From Myxococcales bacterium (GTDB taxonomy: Bacteria > Myxococcota_A > SURF-8), in NCBI GenBank assembly GCA_003598065.1, contig QZKR01000031.1, positions 62,001 through 126,000 of the forward strand: a stretch of 64,000 nt of DNA, given 5' to 3'. The notes under the pieces are model-generated. The model was not told where the DNA came from, ran no database searches, and saw nothing but the letters and a program-made list of their open reading frames with translations. The position numbers were made by a program, and so were the translations under genes. Shown in pieces: positions 45,843 through 53,823 of the stretch (positions within the stretch are counted from its first letter, which is position 1; each line of letters starts with the position of its first letter).

Positions 45843-46403
45843 ATGAAACGCCTGGTGGCAACAGCAGCGGGAATATTAGCGGCGTTCCTCCTCTTTGGAA
45901 CATCCGGTTGCGGCTACAACACCGCGATCGGCCTGGAAGAAGAAGTCAACTCCCAATGGTCGCAAATCGAGGTGCAGCTGAAACGACGCTACGATCTGAT
46001 CCCGAATCTCGTGGAGACGGTAAAAGGCTACGCGGCGCACGAAAGCGAGTTGTTTACGGAAATCGCAAAGGTGCGCGAATCGTATTTCAATGCGCCATCG
46101 CGGGATGAAAAGGTTGAAGCCGCAACGCGTCTGGAAGGCGCATTGTCCCGGCTACTGCTGCTGAAGGAGAATTACCCGCAGTTGAAAGCCGATCAGTCTT
46201 TCCTGAAATTGCAGGATTCGATCGAAGGCACGGAAAACCGTATCGCCGTCGAGCGTAAAAGATATAATGACGCCGTGCGCGATCTGAACAGTTATATTCG
46301 CGGCATCCCCGGTAAATGGTGGGCGTCTTTGGCTGGCGTGAAGCAAGCCAGGTATTTCGAGGTTCGCGAAGAAGAAAAAGCCGTGCCGGCTGTGAAATTT
46401 TAA
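45843..46403 (+). CDS. LemA family lipoprotein
   Basis: The product has 186 residues. AAAGGAAAAAGC precedes the ATG. The lipobox TSGC gives Cys23. The remainder is the LemA four-helix fold: EEEVNSQWSQIEVQLKRRYDLIPNLVETVKGYAAHE is the diagnostic segment, followed by YPQLKADQSFLKLQDSIEGTENRIAVERKRYNDAVRDLN. Length is normal. LemA proteins sit in the envelope with the N-terminus on the outside; the exact role is unknown. The TPM-LemA pairing is common in bacteria. Confidence 0.94.
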   Translation: MKRLVATAAGILAAFLLFGTSGCGYNTAIGLEEEVNSQWSQIEVQLKRRYDLIPNLVETVKGYAAHESELFTEIAKVRESYFNAPSRDEKVEAATRLEGALSRLLLLKENYPQLKADQSFLKLQDSIEGTENRIAVERKRYNDAVRDLNSYIRGIPGKWWASLAGVKQARYFEVREEEKAVPAVKF

Positions 46404-46441
46404 ATCGTCTCCGCCGGGCGGCGGGGAGAAAGGACGGGGCC

Positions 46442-48037
46442 ATGTTGACATTCAAAGCGACTTACGAGGGGACGGGACCGACCATCACCAGCCACAATCC
46501 CGCCACGGGCGAGCCGTTGGGCCAAGTGCGGAGCTTCACCACGGAGGAAGCCAAGGCCGCCATCGAACGGGCGCGGGCGGCGCAGAAAACCTGGGCCGAA
46601 AAATCGCTGAACGAGCGCATCACTTATATGCGACGCTTCCAGCATCTGCTCACTGAACAGGCGGACGACGTCTGCCGGCTGATCTCGCAGGAAAACGGCA
46701 AGCCTTTGCAGGAAGCGATGGAAACGGAGGTCATGCCGATCATCGACCTCACCTCCTACTTCTGCAACAACGCCAAGCGCATCCTCTCCGACCAGCGCAT
46801 CCCGCTCCACCTGCTCAAGTATCGCCGCAGCTACCTCACCTACCGCCCGCGCGGTCTGATGCTCATCATCAGCCCGTGGAATTTCCCGTTCACGATTCCC
46901 AGCGGCGCGATCGTCATGGGGCTGATCGCCGGCAACGCCGTGATCCAAAAACCGGCGAGCCTGACGCCGCTGATCGCCTTGCGCACCCAGGAAATCTTCA
47001 CCGAAGCCGGTCTCGATCCCGATCTGTTCCAGGTCGTTCCCGGCCCGGGCGTGCTCGGTTCGCGGATGATCGAAATGGGCGTGGACTACGTGAATTTCAC
47101 CGGCTCCACCGCCGTCGGCCTGCGCGTGGCCGAGCTTTGCGGCCGGCTGCTGATCCCTTGCAGCATGGAGCTTGGCGGCAAGGATCCGGCGATCGTCTGC
47201 GACGACGCCAACCTGGACATGGCGGCGGGCTCCATCGTCTGGGGCGGACTCGCCAATGCCGGTCAGGTGTGCGCTTCTGTCGAGCGCGTCTATGCGCACG
47301 AGAAGATTTACGACGCGTTGGTGGAGAAGGTCGTCGAGCGCACCAAAAAGCTGCGCGTCGGCGATCCGTCGATGGGCGACGTGGACATGGGACCGATGGT
47401 CGATCCGAACCAGCTCAAGATCGTCGAGCATCAGGTGAACGACGCCTTGTCGCACGGCGCGAAACCGCTCGTCGGCGGCAAGCGCATCGAGAGCCCAGGC
47501 AACTTCTTCGAGCCGACGGTGCTTGTCGATGTCACGGACGATATGGAAGTCATTCGCGACGAGACCTTCGGGCCCGTGATTCCGATCATGAAATACGCCG
47601 ACGACGACGAAGCCGTCGAGCGCTCCAATAATTCCGAATACGGCCTGAACGCCTACGTCTACAGCACCGATCGCGAGCGGGCGCGTCGCATCGCGCGGAA
47701 ACTGGAGGCGGGGACGGTGATGATCAACGAAACGCTGCTGACGCACGGCTGTCCGGAGTTGCCGTGGCAGGGCTGCAAGAAAAGCGGCCTGGGCAAGGTG
47801 CACTCGGATCAAGGCTTGCGCGATCTCTGCTACCCGTACCACATCAACGAAGACACGGTGCTCCAGCCGCCGGCAAGCCCGTTCTGGCAGCCGTATTCGG
47901 GCTGGATGTACAACGCGCTTCTGGCCTCGGTGAAGGCGCTGTACGGTCGCGGCGTCGGCGGCCGGATCGACGGCCTCAAGCAGTTTTTCAACAAGCCGAA
48001 CGCATCGGTTCCGACTCAGCCGGAAGTCAATGATTAG
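46442..48037 (+). CDS. NAD(P)-dependent aldehyde dehydrogenase
   Basis: A 531-residue ALDH-superfamily enzyme. AAAGGACGGG precedes the ATG. The Rossmann and catalytic motifs are clear: SPWNFPF (cofactor binding), FTGSTAVG, the general base Glu243 in MELGGKDPAI and the nucleophile Cys277 in GQVCASVERVY. Extra 40-50 C-terminal residues (WMYNALLASVKALYGRG) follow the usual end and might associate with a membrane. Related sequences are annotated as succinate-semialdehyde or long-chain aldehyde dehydrogenases; substrate is not settled. The stop overlaps the next gene by eight bases. Confidence 0.93.
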   Translation: MLTFKATYEGTGPTITSHNPATGEPLGQVRSFTTEEAKAAIERARAAQKTWAEKSLNERITYMRRFQHLLTEQADDVCRLISQENGKPLQEAMETEVMPIIDLTSYFCNNAKRILSDQRIPLHLLKYRRSYLTYRPRGLMLIISPWNFPFTIPSGAIVMGLIAGNAVIQKPASLTPLIALRTQEIFTEAGLDPDLFQVVPGPGVLGSRMIEMGVDYVNFTGSTAVGLRVAELCGRLLIPCSMELGGKDPAIVCDDANLDMAAGSIVWGGLANAGQVCASVERVYAHEKIYDALVEKVVERTKKLRVGDPSMGDVDMGPMVDPNQLKIVEHQVNDALSHGAKPLVGGKRIESPGNFFEPTVLVDVTDDMEVIRDETFGPVIPIMKYADDDEAVERSNNSEYGLNAYVYSTDRERARRIARKLEAGTVMINETLLTHGCPELPWQGCKKSGLGKVHSDQGLRDLCYPYHINEDTVLQPPASPFWQPYSGWMYNALLASVKALYGRGVGGRIDGLKQFFNKPNASVPTQPEVND

Positions 48038-48488
48038 CTCCGAGCAGAGCGCTTCGCTCTTTTCGCAGATTCTGGACGCAACCCGGCAGGCGGCCGACCG
48101 CGATACGGCGGCGGCCGCCGCCATGCGTTTGATCCACGACGCCCTGCCCCATTACCGCTGGGTCGGTGTTTATTGGCTCAGCGGTGACACACTGGAACTC
48201 GGTCCTTACATCGGCGCGCCGACGGATCACACCCGCATTCCTGTGGGTCGGGGCGTTTGCGGCGCGGCGGTGGCCGAAAACCGAAACCAGGTGATCGACG
48301 ACGTTCGCACCCTCGGCAATTACCTTGCCTGCAGCATGGAAACGCGTTCCGAGATCGTCGTCTTGATCCGCGACGCCGGCGGCCGCATTCTGGGCCAGAT
48401 CGACGCCGATGGCCATAAAGTCGGCGCTTTCGATACCTCAGACGAGGCCTTCCTGGAGCTTGTCGCTGGACTTTTGGTGCAAAAATAA
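48030..48488 (+). CDS. GAF-domain protein, free methionine-R-sulfoxide reductase-like
   Basis: A 152-residue single GAF domain. GRGVCGAAVAENRNQVIDDVRTLGNYLACSMETRSEIVVLI matches the fRMsr (YebR/MsrC) family, including Cys77 and Cys101, the equivalents of the catalytic and resolving pair. The third E. coli Cys upstream of GRGVCG is missing, which is also true of many homologues. It would reduce free methionine sulfoxide in the cytoplasm. The start overlaps the aldehyde dehydrogenase end by eight bases, so translation is likely coupled. Confidence 0.82.
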   Translation: MISSEQSASLFSQILDATRQAADRDTAAAAAMRLIHDALPHYRWVGVYWLSGDTLELGPYIGAPTDHTRIPVGRGVCGAAVAENRNQVIDDVRTLGNYLACSMETRSEIVVLIRDAGGRILGQIDADGHKVGAFDTSDEAFLELVAGLLVQK

Positions 48489-48621
48489 CCTCGCGCCTCT
48501 GTATTATCCCTAGTATATTGGAAAGAGCACTGGTCTACGCTGGTTTGGCATAATTCGACAATTCCGGGCATATTCGGCGTGAAAATGATGTCGATTTGAC
48601 CGCTTCTCCTGGCATTTTCCC

Positions 48622-48650
48622 TTGCAATCGACATAGCTCGGCGTTATCCT
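48622..48650 (+). promoter_or_regulatory. Possible promoter for the P-loop ATPase / 2-oxoacid oxidoreductase operon
   Basis: TTGCAA (48622-48627) and TATCCT (48645-48650) are 17 bases apart. The 236-base gap contains no gene. Confidence 0.4.
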
Positions 48651-48724
48651 GACGTCGCTTTCGGGCCGGATCCTCGTCCGGCGCCGGGCTCTCGCCGATG
48701 TGTACGTCAGAATCGAGGTTGCCG

Positions 48725-49444
48725 TTGGACAATGATCTCCAGCTACAACCAATAGTGTTGATCGTCGGCAATTATGGCAGCGGCAAAACGGAAGTCGCCG
48801 TCAATCTCGCCGTCAACCGCCTCAAATATGGTCCCGTTCAAGTGGTGGACCTCGACGTCGTCAATCCCTATTTTCGCTCCCGAGAAGTGCGCAGCATCCT
48901 CGAAGCAAAGGGCGTCGAAGTCATCGTTCCCGAGGAACGACTGATCGAAGCCGACCTGCCGGTGGTGGTGCCGCAGATTCGCGGCGCGATCCTGAAACCG
49001 AAGGGCCTCGCCATCCTCGACGTAGGCGGCGACAACGTCGGCGCAACCGTGCTCGGCAGCTTGAACGACGAGCTTGTTTCGCGTCCGCACGATGTGTTGC
49101 AGGTTGTCAACGTGAAACGGCCCTTCACCGAAACGGTGGAAGGCTGCGTCGCCATCACACGCGAGATCGAAGCGGCCTGTCGGCTGAAGGTAACCGGCGT
49201 CATCGGCAACGCGCACTTGATGGACGAAACTGACGAGAAGACAATCCTCGATGGTTACAAACACGCGCGCGGCGTGGCCGAGGCGCTCGGCGTGCCGCTA
49301 AAATTCATCACTTGTGAGGAGCGGGTGCTGGCGACGTTGGACCGGGCGGCGATCCGCTGCCCGATTCTGCCGCTGTCGCGCCAGATGCTGCCGCCCTGGC
49401 GGCGGCGGCAGGCGCTGGGAAGCCAGAACTTTCTGCTTTCGTGA
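48725..49444 (+). CDS. P-loop nucleotide-binding protein (CobQ/MinD-like)
   Basis: About 239 residues. The TTG at 48725 has GAGG six bases upstream; an in-frame ATG at 48698 would add nine residues without a ribosome site, so the TTG start is favoured but not certain. Walker A GNYGSGKT lies at about 15-22. VDLDVVNPYF and LDVGGDNVGATVLG look like the switch regions of SIMIBI-class GTPases/ATPases. No CxxC is present, so it is not a typical Mrp-type iron-sulfur carrier. It is 33 bases upstream of the oxidoreductase genes and probably in one operon with them, but no function is established. Confidence 0.82.
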   Translation: MDNDLQLQPIVLIVGNYGSGKTEVAVNLAVNRLKYGPVQVVDLDVVNPYFRSREVRSILEAKGVEVIVPEERLIEADLPVVVPQIRGAILKPKGLAILDVGGDNVGATVLGSLNDELVSRPHDVLQVVNVKRPFTETVEGCVAITREIEAACRLKVTGVIGNAHLMDETDEKTILDGYKHARGVAEALGVPLKFITCEERVLATLDRAAIRCPILPLSRQMLPPWRRRQALGSQNFLLS

Positions 49445-49477
49445 TCCGGCCCTGGCGGCCGCCTGCGAGGAGGACAG

Positions 49478-50440
49478 ATGCCGAGAGTTGTCATCGACCG
49501 GGACCGTTGCAAGGGATGCGGGTTGTGCGTCGGCGCTTGCCCGAAGAACACTCTGGCCCTTTCCAAGGACATCAACGTCAAAGGCTATTTCTACGCCGAG
49601 CAGGTTCACCCCGAGAATTGCATCGGCTGTCGCATGTGCGCGACGATCTGCCCCGACGTGGCGATCGAGGTATTCAAGCCCAATAAAGAGGGCGTTGAAG
49701 AGCGGATCTACACGCGGCCCGAATCGCTGACCGCCAACAACACGCATTATTGTCCCGGCTGCACGCACGGCGTCGTCCACCGCCTCGTCGCCGAGTCGCT
49801 CGACGAACTCGGCCTGCGCGAGCGGACGGTCGGCATCGCGCCGGTCGGCTGCGCCGTGCTCGCCTACAACTATTTCAACTGCGACTTCCAGGAAGCCGCC
49901 CATGGCCGCGCCCCGGCCTTCGCGACGGGCATCAAGCGCGTGCGGCCGGAGATCATCGTCTTCACCTACCAGGGCGACGGCGATCTGGCCTCGATCGGCG
50001 GCAACGAGATCATCCATGCGGCGAACCGCGGCGAGAAGTTCACCGTGATTTTCGTCAACAACGCCGTCTATGGCATGACCGGCGGCCAGATGGCCCCGAC
50101 GACCCTGCCCAAGCAGGTGACGACGACTTCGCCCGGCGGGCGCGACGTGGAGAAAACGGGCTGGCCGATGCGCGTCGCGGAAATGCTCGCCACGCAACGG
50201 ACGCCGGGCTACATCGCCCGCGTCGCCGTGCATCGTCCAAAATTCGTCAAGGCCGCCAAGCAGGCGATCAAGAAAGCTTTCACCTATCAGAACGAGGGCA
50301 AGTGTTTCTCGTTCGTGGAAGTGCTCTCCACCTGCCCCACCAACTGGGGTCTGCCGCCTTTGAAGGCGCTCGACTGGCTGGAAGAGAACATGATCCCCTA
50401 CTATCCCCTGGGCGAATTCAAGACGCCTGACGCGGCGTGA
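49478..50440 (+). CDS. 2-oxoacid:ferredoxin oxidoreductase beta subunit fused to a ferredoxin domain
   Basis: The product has 320 residues. GCGAGGAGGAC precedes the ATG. An N-terminal 2[4Fe-4S] ferredoxin (Cys11, 14, 17, 21 and Cys48, 51, 54, 58, each followed by Pro) is fused to the thiamine-diphosphate beta subunit, in which YCPGCTHGVVHRL and YQGDGDLASIGGNEIIHAANRGE carry the cofactor-binding residues. The complex oxidatively decarboxylates a 2-oxoacid to acyl-CoA and reduces ferredoxin. In many organisms the delta (ferredoxin) subunit is a separate gene. The exact 2-oxoacid (2-oxoisovalerate, 2-oxoglutarate or other) is not readable. Confidence 0.93.
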   Translation: MPRVVIDRDRCKGCGLCVGACPKNTLALSKDINVKGYFYAEQVHPENCIGCRMCATICPDVAIEVFKPNKEGVEERIYTRPESLTANNTHYCPGCTHGVVHRLVAESLDELGLRERTVGIAPVGCAVLAYNYFNCDFQEAAHGRAPAFATGIKRVRPEIIVFTYQGDGDLASIGGNEIIHAANRGEKFTVIFVNNAVYGMTGGQMAPTTLPKQVTTTSPGGRDVEKTGWPMRVAEMLATQRTPGYIARVAVHRPKFVKAAKQAIKKAFTYQNEGKCFSFVEVLSTCPTNWGLPPLKALDWLEENMIPYYPLGEFKTPDAA

Positions 50441-50451
50441 GGAGGCGCAAG

Positions 50452-51006
50452 ATGCAAGCGGAAGTCATGTGCGCGGGATTCGGCGGCCAGGGCATCATGA
50501 TGATCGGCAAGCTTCTCGCCCTCGCCGGCATGGACGCCGGCCGCGAAGTGGCGTGGATTCCCTCCTACGGACCGGAGATGCGGGGCGGCACAGCCTACTG
50601 CATGGTGGTGATCGCCGATCGCCCCATCGGTTCGCCGGTGGTCAGCAATCCGGCGCACCTTGTAGTGATGAACCGTCCCTCGCTGGAGAAATTCGCGCCG
50701 GTGATGAAGCCGGGCGGCGTGTGCCTCGTCAACAGTTCGTTGATTACGATCGGCGCGAACCGCAAGGACATCCTCGAAGTGCGCGTGCCTTGCAACGAAC
50801 TGGCCAACACGATGGGCGATCCGCGCACGTTGAACATCATCGCGCTGGGCGCGTTCGCCGCATGCAGCAAAATGGTGGACTTCGAACTCGTCCGCCAGGC
50901 GGTTCGCCATCAGTTCGAGGCTAAACCGAAGGCGCTGGAGTTGAACATGAGGGCTTTGGAGGCTGGGGCTCAAGCAGCGCTCAAAGCAGCGGGAATGGCG
51001 GCGTAA
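50452..51006 (+). CDS. 2-oxoacid:ferredoxin oxidoreductase gamma subunit
   Basis: The product has 184 residues. GGAGGCGCAAG precedes the ATG at 50452. CAGFGGQGIMMIGKLLALAG and SYGPEMRGGTAYCMVVI are the hallmark segments of the gamma (POR_N-partner) domain that binds CoA or helps assemble the complex. It starts 11 bases after the beta subunit and is followed 31 bases later by alpha. Normal length for the VorC/KorC group. Confidence 0.94.
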   Translation: MQAEVMCAGFGGQGIMMIGKLLALAGMDAGREVAWIPSYGPEMRGGTAYCMVVIADRPIGSPVVSNPAHLVVMNRPSLEKFAPVMKPGGVCLVNSSLITIGANRKDILEVRVPCNELANTMGDPRTLNIIALGAFAACSKMVDFELVRQAVRHQFEAKPKALELNMRALEAGAQAALKAAGMAA

Positions 51007-51037
51007 ACGGACGGGCACACCCTCAAGGAGCGAAACG

Positions 51038-52105
51038 ATGGCGAAGAAGCTGATGAAGGGCGCTGAAGCGATCGGCGAAGCCGCAATCTGGGCGGGCTGC
51101 CGCGCCTATTTCTGTTATCCGATCACGCCGCAGACGGAAGTGGCGGAATACCTCTCCCGCCGCATGCCGCAGGTCAACGGCGCGTTTCTCCAGGCCGAAA
51201 GCGAACTGGCCGCCGCCAATATGATTTTCGGCGCGTCCGGCACGGGCGCGCGCGTGTTCACCACCTCGTCGTCGCCGGGCATCAGCCTGATGTCGGAGGC
51301 GATTTCCTACATCGCGGCGGCGGAACTGCCCGCCGTGTTCGTCAACATCATCCGCTCAGGCCCGGGGCTTGGCGGCATCCTGCCAGCGCAATCCGACTAC
51401 TTCCAGGCCACCAAGGGCGGCGGGCACGGCGACTACCGACTGATCGTGCTTGCGCCGGCGACAGTCCAGGAAGCGGTGGATATGATGATGACCGCTTTCG
51501 ATCTCGCCGACGAGTACCGTAATCCGGTGATGCTCATCGGCGACGGTCTCATCGGCCAGATGATGGAGCCGGTGGAGTTTCCGGAAAACTGGAAGCCGAA
51601 GACCGTGGACAAATCGGCTTGGGTGACGGAAGGAGCGAAGGGCCGCACGCCCCACATCATCAAGACGCTTTTCCTCGACGCCGCGAAATGCGACGCCCAC
51701 AACCATCATTTGGCCGAGAAATATCGGCGGGTCGTGGAAAAAGAGCAGCGCTGGGAGGACTGGAACCTCGACGGCAAGTACGAGGTGCTGCTCGTGTCCT
51801 TCGGCACGATGAGCCGGATTTGCAAAACGGTAATTGAAGACATGGCCGCCGAGGGAATCAAGGTTGGCCTTGTGCGCCCCAAGTCGCTCTACCCTTTCCC
51901 TTCCGAGGCGATTTACCGCGCCGCGAACAAACCGCATGTCAAAGCGGTGCTCAGCGTCGAGATGAACATGGGGCAGATGGTGGAGGACGTCGAACGGGCC
52001 GTGCGCTTCACCAAACCCGTTTCCTGGTACGGTCGCGCCGGCGGCGTGATTCCCACTCCCGAGGAAGTGGCCGCGCAGATCCGCAAGCTGGCGGGACGAA
52101 CGTGA
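51038..52105 (+). CDS. vorB: 2-oxoacid:ferredoxin oxidoreductase alpha subunit (VorB/KorA-like)
   Basis: The product has 355 residues. AAGGAGCGAAACG precedes the ATG. The pyrimidine-binding domain opens with GNxAIGEAA-type sequence (KGAEAIGEAAIWAGCRAYFCYPITPQTEVAEYL), has the ESELAAANMIFGASGTGARVFTTSSSPG motif, and ends with the transketolase C-terminal-like domain (VGLVRPKSLYPFP). Most similar bacterial proteins carry the VorB label (branched-chain 2-oxoacids), but KorA for 2-oxoglutarate cannot be excluded. Together with the preceding two genes it makes a complete beta-gamma-alpha set. Electrons go to ferredoxin. Confidence 0.92.
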   Translation: MAKKLMKGAEAIGEAAIWAGCRAYFCYPITPQTEVAEYLSRRMPQVNGAFLQAESELAAANMIFGASGTGARVFTTSSSPGISLMSEAISYIAAAELPAVFVNIIRSGPGLGGILPAQSDYFQATKGGGHGDYRLIVLAPATVQEAVDMMMTAFDLADEYRNPVMLIGDGLIGQMMEPVEFPENWKPKTVDKSAWVTEGAKGRTPHIIKTLFLDAAKCDAHNHHLAEKYRRVVEKEQRWEDWNLDGKYEVLLVSFGTMSRICKTVIEDMAAEGIKVGLVRPKSLYPFPSEAIYRAANKPHVKAVLSVEMNMGQMVEDVERAVRFTKPVSWYGRAGGVIPTPEEVAAQIRKLAGRT

Positions 52106-52689
52106 GTGGAAACGCCATGAAACCGCTTGGCCGTCAGCCCTTGAGCATGCCGCTTGGCGAAGCGCTGGCCAAGCGGCGCTCGATACGCAGCTTTCTGCCT
52201 CGGCCGCTCACAAACGACGAACTCGGCGCGCTCCTCTGGGCCGCTCAAGGAATCACCGATTCCACTCTCGGCCTGCGCGTGACGCCCTCATCCGGGGCGG
52301 CCTATCCCAATACAATCTACGCTTTCACCGCCGAGGGCGTATTTCGCTACGATCCTGCGGCGCATGCCCTGGAAAAGCTGGCGGACGACGACCGAAGGCC
52401 GTTGGTGGCCGCCGCCTGCCACGGCCAGCGCTTCATTGCTACGGCTCCGCTAGTGGCGGCCATAGCCGGCGAGCACAAACCGATCACGCCCGACTTCGAC
52501 GACCGCTCGACGCTTTACATGATTCTTGAGGCCGGCCACGCCGCACAGAACTTCCTGCTCGCCGCCGCAGCCCTCAACCTGGGAGCCGTTCCCATCGGCG
52601 CGTTCTCCGACGAAACGCTCACCCAGAATCTCGGGTTGGGCGGAGCGCAGACGCCGATGTATATCCTCTGCGCGGGGGCTATCGGCTGA
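52102..52689 (+). CDS. Nitroreductase-family flavoprotein, SagB/ThcOx-like
   Basis: The product has 195 residues. A GTG start overlaps the alpha-subunit stop by four bases (GTGA); ATG at 52117 is an alternative. The N-terminal LAKRRSIRSFLPRPLTNDELGALLWAAQGI and the later LEAGHAAQNFLLAAAALNLGAVPIGAFSD are the FMN-binding segments of the SagB-type oxidoreductases. In peptide clusters such enzymes dehydrogenate azolines, but stand-alone copies like this are common and reduce small molecules. No YcaO or precursor peptide gene is nearby, so a peptide-modifying role is not supported. Operon position suggests a ferredoxin- or NAD-linked redox role. Confidence 0.82.
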   Translation: MSGNAMKPLGRQPLSMPLGEALAKRRSIRSFLPRPLTNDELGALLWAAQGITDSTLGLRVTPSSGAAYPNTIYAFTAEGVFRYDPAAHALEKLADDDRRPLVAAACHGQRFIATAPLVAAIAGEHKPITPDFDDRSTLYMILEAGHAAQNFLLAAAALNLGAVPIGAFSDETLTQNLGLGGAQTPMYILCAGAIG

Positions 52690-52739
52690 AAGAGAGGGGT
52701 AGCCCCTCTCTTTGCCCTGTCGCCCTCCATTCGATTTGC

Positions 52740-53603
52740 TTACTGCGCGATGAAGGTATTGATCCAGTTCGCGTAGGCATCCACGCGCGTCGAAACGCCA
52801 TAGACCGTGCAGCGGCTGTCGCCGAAAGAGGTCACGCCGGCGAGGTAGGGAACGCCGGAGCGATACATGAACGCCGGACCGCCGCTGTCGCCGAAGCAGG
52901 GGCCGCCCGCCTGCTGGGCATAGGAAAACTGCGTGGCCGTGCTGACGCCGCTCGGGCAGCCCGTGATCGTGCAGCCAAGGCTGCCGATCGGCAGGTCCAC
53001 CTGCAGCTTGACGCCCGCCGAGCCGGTCTCCGTCTTACCAAAACCGGCGAAGTTGGCCCAGGAGCCCACGTCGGCTGTGGTCAACCCGAGACTGGTGGGA
53101 AGGTTCGACACGGGGTCGATTGCCTCGGCGATGCCCGTCGAAAGCCGCACCAGGGCGATGTCGTTGCGCAGGCTGATGCGATTGTAGCTCGGATTGATCA
53201 GCGTCTGCCGCACACGGTAAAGGTGCGACAAAATATCCACCGACGGATTGTCGCCGACGTAGATCGCCAGCGACGACGGCGCCAAGGTCTTGAACTTGCT
53301 GCCGCCTTTGGCCGTATCAAGGCAGTGGGCGGCCGTCACCACGACGTCGTAGTCCACCAGCGTGCCGGAGCAGAACGGCTGGACGTAAACCCGCGTGCCC
53401 CTGGACACCAACTGATGCAAGCTGACCGTGGCGGCGTGCTCGGGCGCATCGGGCGGCGCGCCGTTGAATATCGGCAGAGTGGCGTGGTCAACGAAATCAC
53501 CCGCGCCGGGCAGCACTTCGGTGACATTGTGGGCGGGGCCGGCATCGCAGCCGTAGGCGGCAAACACCACCAGAAACGCAAGCAAAAGCGCTTTCCGAGT
53601 CAT
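52740..53603 (-). CDS. Trypsin-like serine protease lipoprotein
   Basis: A 287-residue S1-family protease. GGAGG lies nine bases before ATG 53603; an in-frame ATG nine bases earlier touches the ribosome site. The lipobox AYGC gives Cys19. The catalytic triad is complete: His93 (TAAHC), Asp148 (RNDIAL) and Ser240 (GDSGGP). Position 189-type residues near GPCFGDS do not include the trypsin Asp, so specificity is unclear. NGAPPDAPEHAATVSL resembles the propeptide/N-terminal region of trypsins. Myxobacteria secrete many such enzymes. Own promoter; divergent from a barrel gene. Confidence 0.93.
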   Translation of the reverse strand: MTRKALLLAFLVVFAAYGCDAGPAHNVTEVLPGAGDFVDHATLPIFNGAPPDAPEHAATVSLHQLVSRGTRVYVQPFCSGTLVDYDVVVTAAHCLDTAKGGSKFKTLAPSSLAIYVGDNPSVDILSHLYRVRQTLINPSYNRISLRNDIALVRLSTGIAEAIDPVSNLPTSLGLTTADVGSWANFAGFGKTETGSAGVKLQVDLPIGSLGCTITGCPSGVSTATQFSYAQQAGGPCFGDSGGPAFMYRSGVPYLAGVTSFGDSRCTVYGVSTRVDAYANWINTFIAQ

Positions 53604-53678
53604 GTTGTTCATCCTCCCTGCGCGCGTCGCGCGTGAACGACGGTAGTTTATACGGAACCCCTGAGTAGATTGCGGAAG

Positions 53679-53707
53679 CTTATAGCGTATTCCAAGTTTT
53701 CTGACAA
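53679..53707 (-). promoter_or_regulatory. Promoter for the trypsin-like protease
   Basis: On the minus strand TTGTCA (53707-53702) and TATAAG (53684-53679) are 17 bases apart; both elements are one base from consensus. The leader is about 70 bases. The remaining 115 bases up to the divergent gene contain only a weak plus-strand candidate (TTGCCC and TAAAGT). Confidence 0.65.
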
Positions 53708-53823
53708 GCGAAAAATGTAACTCATAAGGAGACAATTCACTCCTCAAGAGTCTGCTTGCCCTCCTGCCCTGCCTTCGGCTAAAGTTGAACTAATCCGCCC
53801 AAATAAGCGGACGAGGGGAAACC

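Noticed and set aside
52102-52689. A thiazole/oxazole-modified peptide cluster, suggested by the SagB-like protein
   Set aside because: There is no YcaO cyclodehydratase, E1-like partner, precursor peptide or exporter in the neighbourhood.
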